Assembly: GCA_024509875.1 (NCBI GenBank)
Contig: JAMPIV010008516.1
Span: forward strand, 998,444-1,062,443
DNA length: 64,000 nucleotides
Direction: 5' to 3'
From: Oreohelix idahoensis
Taxonomy: Eukaryota > Mollusca > Gastropoda > Stylommatophora > Oreohelicidae
The first letter of the stretch is position 1. Every line of letters starts with the position of its first letter. Below are positions 43,992-54,242 of the stretch, piece by piece. The notes below the pieces were generated by a model. It saw only the letters and a program-made list of their open reading frames with translations, had not been told where the DNA came from and did not search any database. A program made the translations under genes and the position numbers.

Positions 43992-46900
43992 TCATTTTAC
44001 CTGTGACCTACTCTGAGTTTCTTCCATGGGATGCCTACTTAGAAAATCCGCTCCCACATTCAGCGAACCTGGTATGTACTCGATGGAGAATGAATAAGGT
44101 TGGATGAGTAACGACCACCTTAATAATCGGGCGTTTTCATGCTTAGCCTGTGATAAAAATACGAGGGGCTGATGATCCGTTTGGACCACAAATGTTCTAC
44201 CATAAAGATAGATCTGGAACTTTTTTATAGCCCAGATTAAAGCTAGACATTCTTTCTCACTTGTTGAGTAGTTTTGCTCCACTTTATTCAGCTTGCGGCT
44301 AGCATAAGCGACTGGGTTCAGCTCCCCCTTTTTTGAATTGGACCTTTGCAACAATGTAGCCCCTAATCCTACGTTGCTAGCGCCCGTTCGCACCACAAAT
44401 TCCTGAGTCAAATCAGGCAATTTCAAAATAGGCTTGCTAGTGAGTTTTTCCTTTAACTCTTGATACGCCGATTCACACTGAGCGGACCACACAATTTTAT
44501 CAGGATTTCCTTTGCGAGTTAAATCCGTCAGAGGAGCACATATAGAGTTAAAATTTTTGATGTACTTCTGATAAAATCCACATAGCGATACAAATGATCT
44601 CACGTCTTTCTTGGTCTGTGGTCTAGGTGCCCTATGTAATTTCTCCAGGTTCTTGGGGTCAGGGGTCATGATACCCTGATATATCATATGTCCCAAGAAC
44701 TCCAACTCTTTACAACCAATATAGCATTTGGTTGGTCTCGCAGTCAAATTTGCCTCTTTGAGCCTATCAAATAGCATCGTCAAAGAGTTAATGTGTTCCT
44801 CAAATGTTTCTGTAGCAATGAGGATGTCATCCATGAAATTAGTTATACATGGATTTTTCAGTGGATCCAACAATTTTCTCATCATTCTTGAGAACACACT
44901 CGGAGCATTTTTCAACCCAAACGGCAACATGTTGAATTCATAATGTCCATCCGAGGTGCTAAATGCCAAATAAGGTCTGACCTCAGGCTTTACTGGAATT
45001 TGATAATAGCCCTTGCTAAGATCCACCTTAGAAAAATATTTTGCCTTGTTCAGCCTGGCAAACAGCGGATTTGTGTCAGGTAATGGATCCACCTGATTCT
45101 CTGTGACAGCATTCAGTTTTCTGTAATCTATACACAGACGATGTTCCCCAGAGGGTTTCCTCAGCAAAACCACACTGGAGCTGTAAGGAGATTCACTGTG
45201 AGAGATAATCCCTTCTTTTAACAAATAATCTATCTCCTCCTTCAATGCTTTTTCCTTAGCGAATGGAATCGTATAGGCTCTCATACAGATAGGTGTTGGG
45301 TCTATTAACTGCATATCATACTCCAACAAATGGGTGTGCCCCGGTTTATCCGTTAACACATCTGTATGTTCCGTTAGAACCTTTTGAACCTGTTCCCTCT
45401 GGAACTTAGTCAGGTGCTTACTGACTTTCACCTGTACAGGTGTTTCACATGGTTTTAAGGGGTATTCATGCGAGTTGAGTGGTTCATTTTTCATTTGGGT
45501 TGCAATGGACAAGGCCATTAAATGTGTCCCTTCCTGGTTTTCTCTCTCGAGATACTTCTTTAGGAGGTTCACATGATATATTTTCTCCTTTCCTTTCTTG
45601 TCTATTTTATAATTTGTTCTAGATATCTTTTCTAGAACGGTGTATGGATCTTGCCATCCAATCTGCAACTTGTTACTACTGGCGGGAAGTAGAAGAAGCA
45701 CCTTCTCTCCCACATTTAGTTCTCTATCTTTCGCTTTCTTATTAAAGTATGCAGCATGTTTCTTCCTGGCTTGTTTGAGGTTATCATTTGCAAGTTTCCA
45801 GCCAGTTTTTAGACGAGTGGTCAGTTCGTTCACATATGCATATGATGAGGTAACAGTCTCTTCTGCCTTCTCATCGGTCCATGTCCTCAATAGGGCTTCC
45901 AATGGACCTTTTATTGGCCTCCCAAATAACAGGGTTGCGGGTGCCATCCCGGTTGAACTGTGTGGAACTTCCCGGTACGCAAACAACGCAGTGGGCAAAA
46001 ATTGGTCCCACGTATCAGGTTTTTCATGGGCCAGCTTTCTCAGGATGGAAATGAGAGTCCCATTGAACCTCTCCACCTGGCCGTTCCCTTGGGGGGTGAT
46101 ACGGACTACAATGAAAATGCTTGGCCTGGAAGATCCTAAATACTTCTCCTGTTAGTCTCCCCTTGAACTGTGAGCCGTTATCAGTCAAGATTTGGTGAGG
46201 GAAACCTAACCTCGTGAATATTGTGAGTAATGCCTCTGCCACATGCTTCGAATCAATTGATGACAGGGCTACCGCCTCTCCCCACATGGAACATGTGTCC
46301 ACCAGAGTCAGAATGTAACTGTTCCTCCTCTTGGTCCGAGTGAGAGGTCCCACAATGTCCACCGCAACTCTCTCAAAAGGTGTTCCCACTATGGGCATTT
46401 CCCCTAGAGTTGCTGGAGCAGTCCAATGCTTTGGAGCTACCCTTTGGCATTCTGGACAGGATTTTACATATCTTTTTATATCCTCAGTTATTCCTGGCCA
46501 GAAATAATGACAAGCTATGCGCTGACCTGTAGCGCTGATCCCCATATGACCACTGAAGGGAATAGCATGTCCTAATTCCATCACTTTCTCCCTATATGCC
46601 TTGGGAAGGACCAGCTGTCCATGACCATTGGATCCAGTTCCAGCCTTCCTATATAATTTATTTTTCATATAATACTCTCCTTTGTTTGGAGGAGTATGGC
46701 ATTTAGGTAATTTTTTATAACACAGCTTGAGTGACCTATCTTCAGCCTGTGCCTTCCTCATCTCCTCTGGATGAGTATTTATAGGTTCATCTTCCTCCCT
46801 CATTGACTGTGACCTGGTCTGCACTGTTGCCATAATCACAGGTCTCTTGGGATTCCCCAAGAAGACATAACGAGATCCCAATATTAGAGGGTATATGGGT

Positions 46901-47120
46901 TCGTTTATAACTGCTGCTTTGATGATCCCTTCCACATAGCGAGTTTTCACCTCTATCCTTGCTACGGGAAGTGTCATGGTTGCTATATCCTTAGTCGCCC
47001 CTTGTATCTCCACTGTTTCTGTGGTATACTGATCTGGGTTCACTAGGTACGAACTCACGACTGAATCATAATCTAGACCTGTATCATAAAGGCACCTTAT
47101 GGTGACCCCATTACATACAA
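43992..47120 (-). pseudogene. Pol of copy 1: protease, integrase, RT, RNase H
   Basis: Protease motif CLYDTGLDYDSV sits just upstream of the 47058 frame. Integrase: an H2C2 finger with SCPECQ, catalytic Asp in VAVDIVGP, Asp in ILTDNGSQF, Glu at the MERFNG site. RT (46076-43992 frame): LCIDYRKLNAVT, SKGYYQIPV, MLPFGLKNAPSVF and catalytic FMDD. RNase H: the first catalytic Asp is replaced by Gly (VVRTGASNVGLG) while TDHQPL is kept. The frame shifts by one at a C-run near 46090 between the last two integrase motifs. Inactive as read: one frame break and one lost catalytic residue. Confidence 0.9.
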
Positions 47121-47125
47121 CGTCC

Positions 47126-48460
47126 TCACATACTGGGGGGGTGATAGGGCTCCTGTGGCTTAATAGGTTTTGCCTTTCCTCCTTGGTTCCCCGTTTTCAT
47201 TGCAGCAAAATTGGAAGGTTTTCTTTTACAGTCCTGGGTGTCATGGCCGTCCCTCTTACACCATTTACAATATTTCTTTCCCTGGTTAACAGGTTTTCTT
47301 TCATTATATTGAGGGTTTCTGTCACGTTGTTCGTACCTGGACCTATCATAATATGGTTTATTCTTGTTAAACTTATCTCTATTGTCATATTTGTTCTGAG
47401 GTTGATTTTGGGGACCCTTATTATGATCTATATGTTTCTTCTTAGCTCCTGCCAACTCTGACTGGGCTGCTAGATATCTCTCAGCTACATTTAAAATATC
47501 CACCAGTCTCTCTGCACCCTGTTCTGTGAGAAACTTTCTCAAGTCTGGAGCCATGGACTCTCTAACCTGCTCCATCATAATCATTTCCTTTAAATCTTGG
47601 GTTTTCCCCAAAGCAGTCCATTTCTCCAAATAGGTCTCTAGGCGGGCCGAGAACTGGTGGTAGGTCTCCCCAGTGAGTAATTTAGCATGTCTAAATTTCT
47701 TCCTATAAAATTCACTGTTTTTCTCATATCTGACCAATAGTGCTTGTTTAAGAATGTCATAATCATCTTGGTCATCTTTACTGAGCTTGGAAAATACTTC
47801 ATAAGAATTTCCCCTAAGTCCCTGGGATACCTTAAGGCTCCACTTCTCCTTCTCCAACCCATATGTTGTAGCTAAACTTTCAAAGCGGCTAAGGAAGGAC
47901 TCAATATCATCATCTCTCTCAATAAAGGGATCCAGATGAAACCCCATGGCTGATGAGGAGGCCCCCTGGCTTGCAGCTGAGTCGGAAGTGGAAGGGCTAG
48001 TTCCATTTTCAGGAGCATGGCCTTGCAGCTCTAACTCCCTTAGTCGTATCTCATGCTCCCGCTGTAACCGTTTATCTTCTGCTTCCCTTTCAGCAGCCAG
48101 TCTTTTGTCTTCCCTTTCCGCCTCCAATCTCCTTTCTTCTTTCTCTCGTTCCGCCTCCAATCTCTTTTCTTCTTTCTCTCGTTCCGCCTCAAGTTTCTTC
48201 TCCTCCAACTGCAGCCTCTTAATCTCAGCTTCCCTATCAGCCTCTAATTTCTTAAGTTCTCTAGCATCTTCTAACATAATTCGTTTCTCCTCCGCCAATC
48301 TATCAGTCTCTAATTTCTTAGCCTCCCTAGCATCTTCCCTTTCTCTGGCTATAAATTTATCAACCTCTGCTGTAACATAATCAATTAAAATCTGTCCCTC
48401 CATACCCATTTCCTTCGCAGTCTGCACAGCAGAAGATCTGTACTTGGCCAATTCTGCCAT
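47126..48460 (-). CDS. Gag of copy 1
   Basis: 444 residues, intact. An N-terminal long charged coiled coil (about residues 30-150) has repeats such as LEAEREKEEKR. A capsid-like region (FIERDDDIESFLSRFESLAT, ...YEVFSKLSKDD, TGETYHQFSARLETYLEKW) follows, resembling SCAN/Gypsy capsids. A CCHC zinc knuckle CKWCKRDGHDTQDC lies near the C-terminus for RNA packaging. The start ATG at 48460 is about 150 bp after the 5' LTR. Protease is in the next frame beyond a seven-C run at about 47135-47141, so a frameshift would be required. Confidence 0.88.
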   Translation of the reverse strand: MAELAKYRSSAVQTAKEMGMEGQILIDYVTAEVDKFIAREREDAREAKKLETDRLAEEKRIMLEDARELKKLEADREAEIKRLQLEEKKLEAEREKEEKRLEAEREKEERRLEAEREDKRLAAEREAEDKRLQREHEIRLRELELQGHAPENGTSPSTSDSAASQGASSSAMGFHLDPFIERDDDIESFLSRFESLATTYGLEKEKWSLKVSQGLRGNSYEVFSKLSKDDQDDYDILKQALLVRYEKNSEFYRKKFRHAKLLTGETYHQFSARLETYLEKWTALGKTQDLKEMIMMEQVRESMAPDLRKFLTEQGAERLVDILNVAERYLAAQSELAGAKKKHIDHNKGPQNQPQNKYDNRDKFNKNKPYYDRSRYEQRDRNPQYNERKPVNQGKKYCKWCKRDGHDTQDCKRKPSNFAAMKTGNQGGKAKPIKPQEPYHPPSM

Positions 48461-48574
48461 CTTAATATTCTAACCAATGTGATTTAATAAACCAAAATAT
48501 ATAATTAATCTCTAATTAACAGGACAACAATGAGCAATGCTAATTCACCAACCACTCCACTTATTTACTTATTA

Positions 48575-48612
48575 TAACTTTAGAAATCCCGAAATGAGCC
48601 AACCCCACTATA
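48575..48612 (-). promoter_or_regulatory. Probable primer-binding region of copy 1
   Basis: Directly after the 5' LTR in element sense comes TATAGTGGGGTTGGCTCATT. TGG words here could mark the start of a tRNA-complementary site, but two starts are possible and the tRNA was not identified. Confidence 0.4.
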
Positions 48613-50263
48613 TGTGGTGGGTCGATATTAATTATGTATATATTTGTGTAGCAGATGTGAAGTCAGCTATGCAAGCCCCTGAGGTAGTTTAATTTCTAAA
48701 TATATGTCAGGGAACCTGTCTTGCTTCCACCAATGACTACCACCCGCTATGTATATTATCCCCAATTTATATGTTCTGATGTATGGGTGTTGTGTAGCTA
48801 CGTGTCTAGGGTATATGCAATATATGTGAAGAAAATAACAACAACCACACTTTAAGGTTAATAAACAATTAAGTAAACAACTCCCTATTGAATTTTGGTC
48901 TGAACAATTTTTTACAAATGTATTAATTATAATTGAGTTGATTCATAAAAGATTAAACGTCAAGATATATTTACACACAAACTAGTTTAACTATTTGAGT
49001 CTATTATTTCCTGAACTAGGAAGTGTTCTTAGTGTAATACTTTTGTCCAAAATTAAGCACATATTTGGGGGATCAATATTGTCATCATGCTTTTAAAATC
49101 TTGTTGATATAACTGGTGGTGGAGGATAAGTCAGTGAATCAACAAGGCCCCAAAACACAAGGCCTTATCTGTAGATAGGTGTAGAAAATTCTGCGATGTC
49201 CTGGTATTAAATCTTCCTGCTCCCAGCACTGCTCAGCTTTCAGGATTCAAGATAAGGTAGGGCCCTCAAATCGTATGGCCTCAAACAGGTACCAGGGTTG
49301 AACAATAACGTGACTGGCTCACTTCAGTTTCTCACCCAGAAACTCGAAATATCGAATTTTTTCACTATGTAAGTTAATTACAGGCCATAAAAGGTCACAC
49401 AAGATCTCCTGCTGAATAACAGAACAGCTAAGGCATCTGATCACACTTGTCTGTAAACGTTATTAACTTTACATGAGAAAATTTAATTTGAAAGTGGCAA
49501 GGAACGCTCGTCTTCCTGGGTATTTATTTCACTTTCTTAGTTATGCTCAGCAACCAATCAGGTGACTTCCGTTCCTACGCATCTATTTTCAAAAAGTTAA
49601 CCTACAATTTTCAAATCAGGAGACACCCATTAATATGGCCAGCATCAGTAAAGAAGCCCCATGCACGTCTATATCTGTCTTCATTCTGCCATATCGCTAG
49701 TATTATCTAAGTCATTTTAATACACAACGAAAATATTTACTTAGTCTACCATTTTGTCATCTAATGCATAAGGTTTTACACTTCTGGCTATTATTTTTAC
49801 CATTTTCGTCTTTCCTTAATATTTATTCAAATAACAAATATCTTTCTTTCTACATTAAGCTAATATATTTAGACTAACGCATATTATATATTTAATAACG
49901 CATTTGTAGCATTTTAATCTTCATTTTTAGTCTTTATTTTTCCTATCGTTCGATTTGGACAGTTAGTTTCAGTTTCAGAATTCAAACAGGGTCTATGCAT
50001 TTCCCCCTCTCTCTCCCTTGCCTTTTCCAAGAAATACACGATTTCTAACGACACTAACATTCACGCGTGCGTTTTGGTTAAGGCTTGCAAGTCTGTAACG
50101 TCACATTGGCATTTATTCAACTATCGGTGTTTTTAGGAGTTAACCCTTTAGAAACCGAGAAATAAAACTAGTATTTTGGTGGCGCGGTATTTCCAATGTT
50201 ATTTTATACCTACAAACAACTAGATGCTATAATTTGAACGGTGAAATCTCGGATATCATCACA
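48613..50263 (-). repeat. 5' LTR of copy 1 (1,651 bp)
   Basis: Same ends as its partner at 42274-43922. It should contain promoter and polyadenylation signals; none was assigned. Confidence 0.92.
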
Positions 50264-50330
50264 CCCGGTACCTCTAGAATTCGAGGCAGATGCCATACCT
50301 CTTAGCCACTCTGACCCCCTAGTGGGCCTA
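50264..50330 (-). mobile_element. SINE head, tRNA-like, split by copy 1
   Basis: Minus-strand sequence reads GTCAGAGTGGCTAAGAGGTA (box A-like) and then GGCATCTGCCTCGAATTC, ending at ACCGGG where the LTR element cut. Joined conceptually to 42273 and below, the box B-like GGGTTTGATTCCC is complete. The head resembles a tRNA with a long variable arm (Leu or Ser type). Confidence 0.6.
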
Positions 50331-51341
50331 TACTAGGGAAATGTAAAACTGAGAAGTGGCAACACTGTCCCGCTAGTACCATTTAGTCTTGCAGTAGGCA
50401 TTGTGCTGTGTGGTTCTGTACTGCTGTACGCTATGGATACATCACTTACTATCCCATTTATTGCACCCTGCTTTCATCTTATTGACCTGATTTTGGCAGT
50501 TCCCCCTGATTTTGACAAATTTGAGCTGTCTTTATCTTTGCACATGATGTGCTGGTTGCTTTGTTGTTCTTATCCAGGTTCTCTTTGACCCTCCAACTCT
50601 TCTCTTGTGGTTTCTAGTCAAGAGCATGTCTGGTTATATTATTACTCTATTGCTGGAAGGTGTATCCTTTACATCTCCACTTTCTCTCTTTAATCTCGGC
50701 AGTATTGGTTGCTGTATAGTTTTCTTCCTGACTTGGGCTGATGCACAGTCATCTTTATCCCAGGCTCATTATCTCTGGTCGATTCATTAATAAATAAAAA
50801 GTGTAAGTATAACAGATGCAGCAGAGTGCTATTAACTACAAATTTTATGAACTAAGGAGATATAAAGCAACAGTTTGACAGATCTTTAAAGGATCAGCAC
50901 ACTTTTTGAGGACAAATACAGGTGGATCGAACAAAAGGAATCATACAAGATTACCACAAAGGAATGTTTTTATTAACATTTATTACTATTGATTGCCCCA
51001 TGTAGTTTGAGCACCTCTGATTTTAACATAATGCTGCTCAATTTATTTTAATTTTAAATTGGAAATCAATAGCAATAAATTTTCAGATTTGGATGCTGCA
51101 AAATTTTCACATAAATATAATTGTTGGCTAGAAGTCTTTCAAATTATGTGCTTCAGAATTGAAGCTGTTTGGAAATAAAAAAGGACAAAAAAACCTTTAG
51201 GGACTTTCTTTTTTTAATGCTGTCTCTCTCTCAGAATGTTAGGCAGGCCTTCTTTTTGAGTCCAGTTTTTAACCCTTAAAAATAAAGTTAATTCATTTCT
51301 TTGTTTCCAAAGAACACATTATGATTGCTTTGTTTTTTCAG
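50331..51341. other. COMMD1 intron 1, end; nothing recognised
   Basis: Two 61-codon frames (50403, 50605) are not supported. The last part is T-rich and serves as the tract before the exon 2 acceptor. Confidence 0.5.
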
Positions 51342-51635
51342 AGTCTAGTGTCAGCTGATACAGACATGACTCAGTTGGAGGTCTTCCTTACAGCACAGAT
51401 GAAGCGTAAAGAAGGAGCTTTAACTGAAGATCAGGCAGCAAATCTAAGGAGATTTTGGAAAGCAAACAAAACAAAAATTCACGATAGCATCGCATCTCAG
51501 ACCATGTGGGGCAATAGTTTACAGAAAATTTCCTGGCGAGTAGATCTTAAATCTCAGTCACGAACTGTTGAGCAAGTAAATGCTCCAACTGCAATAATGG
51601 AATTGCATATTGCTGACAACCTCAACAAGACAAAG
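51342..51635 (+). CDS. COMMD1: COMMD1 exon 2
   Basis: A 294-bp exon (98 codons, phase 0 at both ends) between acceptor TTTTTTCAG and donor GTAAAT. It codes SLVSADTDMTQLEVFLTAQM, the rest of the helical domain (AANLRRFWKANKTKIHDSIA) and the first strands of the COMM domain with the conserved SWRVDLKSQSR segment. Human COMMD1 reads SIASADMDFNQLEAFLTAQT and LSWRVDGKSQSR at the same places. Frame left open beyond the donor is unrelated intron. Confidence 0.95.
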
Positions 51636-52269
51636 GTAAATTTAGGCATTTTGGAAGGGATAAAACTATATCATAAACTCAGCATTTTGGGAGACAAAAT
51701 ATCCTGGGAGCATTATTAGGTCAAGATGTCATTTAATAAGAATTTCTTAAGTATATAATTATCATAGACTGTTGTAAAATACAGGCAGTTTGTTAAATGT
51801 CTTCTTCTTGTGGTCTTATGTAGTTACAGCTTTAATATACTTTTAGTAACTAGCAGCTCCTGGAGAAGGAGCCTGTTCTTTATACCATGTACATCAACCA
51901 TGTGGTGGATGGTTGAACAACCTCAACATGTAGAGGTTAACTGTGAATACTGAATAAGCAGCCATGAACCAAAAATGGATGGTTATTACTGAGAGAAAAT
52001 GGGGCAGTTGTGGGTGGAAGAACTGTCTAATAAACACCTCTAAAGCTTTATGACATGACAACCACAGACATTGAGGAATCGTAAACTTGTGGGTTAGACA
52101 TTTTAGTCAATGTCTAACATATTCTAGGACACAAAACTGATGGAAGGCAAGGAAAACCATTGTAGTACTGTCCCTTATGTAGTTATGTACCGTAGTAACT
52201 TCCGTAGAAAAGATATGCAATTTCATGTTTTTTAAAAAACCCCCATAATATGAGATCCAGAGGAACTAC
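51636..52269. other. COMMD1 intron 2, start; nothing recognised
   Basis: No repeat termini and no coding frame seen. The COMMD1 frame runs open to 51719 beyond the donor, without similarity. Confidence 0.5.
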
Positions 52270-52274
52270 CTCAT

Positions 52275-53754
52275 TGATAAGGTTGATAACGTTGGATTTT
52301 TATTCCCGTTAATGATATCCACCAAAAGATAGATATAAGTGGATGGAAGCAGACATCATCATCATCATCAGTTGATAAGATCTCTATGGTGTTGTTTGCT
52401 CCACTGTAGTGTATGGAATGTCAACTTGACCTACGCAGTGGTGTGTAGACATGGATTGTGTGTATAATGTGCGAATGATGATAAAGGTTCGTGGTGTTGA
52501 CAAAAAATGTTCTTTTCTCACACTCATGTATGGCTGGAAGTCATCGACACCAACGACTGTGTACCTTTTCTAAAGTTTAATTGGACGTACACACTCGACA
52601 GCACAGATAGTGACAAATCACAGGTTGCCATAATACATCATAGTACAGTGGATAAATGGTCTTGCAATGTTACATGGGCACTCATGTAGAATAAGTGTAT
52701 AATGGACTGTCAGTAGCCAAGCACTCAGTATCGCCCATACATATATCATCTGACTTCACTGACTGAGCACGTCAGCTTATAAACAACATTTCAGATGGCT
52801 TCTAAACCTAATCTCGTCTAGCGACGATTCTTCAACATAATGTTCAGCACATATTTTTCCATATAATAATATTGAACCGCTAATAACGGGTTCTCATGTG
52901 TAGCAGTGATCTCTGGACTAAACAAGCGATAATACGGGCATCCCTTTTCTCTTCTTGAAAGTCACTACATGTTTTGGTTCCAAGATGGCTTCACTCGTGA
53001 GCTGTCACTCACGTTTGGATACAGATAATGAATCTGTCCTAAAGTTAGTCATTCATAAAACATTTCATTGCTCTGTAGATTTGATCATGAACAATTGACT
53101 GCAATCTACAGGATATAGTGCTGCTAGGAATCGAAGTCGTTTTCATCGAGTCAAATATATTCTCTTAGACATTCAAATCGTAACTATCGAAAATGGTGGC
53201 TTCGATCGAGAGTTCATAAGAGTATCTTTGATTACCTTGGTATAGGAAATATGAAACTGCCATTCCTTGGCAATACGACTAAACACTGGGGTAAAGCATA
53301 CACGATAGGTTTAGACGACTATCACCTTCCCCACAAATACTGAGATCACTTTTTCCCCGGCGACAGGCCGACATGGAAAACACACAGTCCCTATCAGGAC
53401 GAAGCCAAATCACACCACACTCTAGCGACACATCCGCCGAATAGCCTTCGACCTCTCTAGAGACAACAGAACATATAGTTCGACTTAGATATGTAAAGAT
53501 ATACAGATATAAGACAGACTCGTCCTACTCAGACAAACAATACACATAAATTCAGGCCATAGATATTCTGAAGCAAGAACAATCTATTATTACCCAAACA
53601 ACGAATAAATCGCAGTAAAATGGATTTATCCGCGGAGTTTGATCGAAAGAGCCGACACAACTTTCAAGGGAAGTAACTCAATAATGACTTTCCCTTAAGC
53701 ACTAAAAAATTACCTATGTATAATATTGTAAGATATCAAAGACTGCACGTAACA
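52275..53754 (-). repeat. 3' LTR of copy 2 (1,480 bp)
   Basis: Element-sense ends TGTTACGTGCAGTC and CAACCTTATCA. Preceded by GGGAGGTGTGGTAAGAC, a purine-rich tract, at 53755-53771. Confidence 0.92.
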
Positions 53755-53771
53755 GTCTTACCACACCTCCC
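53755..53771 (-). promoter_or_regulatory. Polypurine tract of copy 2
   Basis: GGGAGGTGTGGTAAGAC in element sense abuts the 3' LTR. Long A and T homopolymers (53774-53810) follow on the coding side. Confidence 0.6.
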
Positions 53772-54242
53772 GGGAAAAAAAAAAAAAATGGAACATTTTT
53801 TTTTTTTTGAAATACATCTAGGAGCAACGTACAATAGGCTCACAACGCATGAATAATGCGCAGATGAAAATATCAGGAATACCTATAACGCCTAATATGA
53901 GGCTAAGTCGACTTATGGAGCGACTGGTGAGAATGTGTCTCATAAACTGAGAGAAATTATTTCTCTACAAGTATATTTTTCCAGGAAGGTGTCATCAAAG
54001 TATAATACAATTCTGGCAATTACACAATGCCTAAAAAATTCATATCATCATTTCGCATTAGATATCTTAAATTTATGATTTATGAAGAAAAAATCATCAA
54101 AGCACAGCGGTGAATAAACATCAATGAACCGCTATGTAGTGATACAATCATTATATTATTAAATTACAAATGTGTATCTATCATGATATAGAAAAGGAAC
54201 TACTATAGAACTAGACATATCAAGAAGTCTAAGCCCTAATAG

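Larger units (their letters stand above)
42274..50263 (-). mobile_element. Full-length Gmr1-like Gypsy-superfamily element, copy 1
   Basis: A 7,990-bp element flanked by CCCGG (42269-42273, 50264-50268). LTRs of 1,649 and 1,651 bp differ at roughly 20 positions by eye (about 1.2%). On the minus strand the order is gag, protease, integrase, reverse transcriptase, RNase H. Integrase ahead of RT is the Copia order, but the RT (FMDD) and integrase are of Gypsy type. That combination is known from the Gmr1 clade (Goodwin and Poulter, deuterostome elements). No envelope frame. It is antisense to COMMD1 in its intron 1. Confidence 0.93.
34882..51635 (+). other. COMMD1: COMMD1 locus, exons 1 and 2 (last exon not found)
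   Basis: The visible exons code 154 residues of COMMD1, a small protein of the COMMD/CCDC22/CCDC93 (Commander) complex involved in endosomal recycling, copper homeostasis and NF-kB turnover. Human COMMD1 has 190 residues in three exons with splits after ILK and after the first strand of the COMM domain. Both split positions are the same here. Intron 1 is about 16.3 kb, half of it one Gypsy-superfamily element. No exon coding the COMM-domain C-terminus was recognised up to 64000, so intron 2 exceeds 12 kb or the exon was missed. Confidence 0.88.

Noticed and set aside
47946..48380. Plus-strand Ser-rich 144-codon frame
   Set aside because: Antisense shadow of the coiled coil in copy 1 gag.
52507..52689. 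60-codon frame, repeated near 60490
   Set aside because: Inside the LTRs of copy 2 and opposite to the element; present twice only because the LTR is, and broken by a base change in the second copy.
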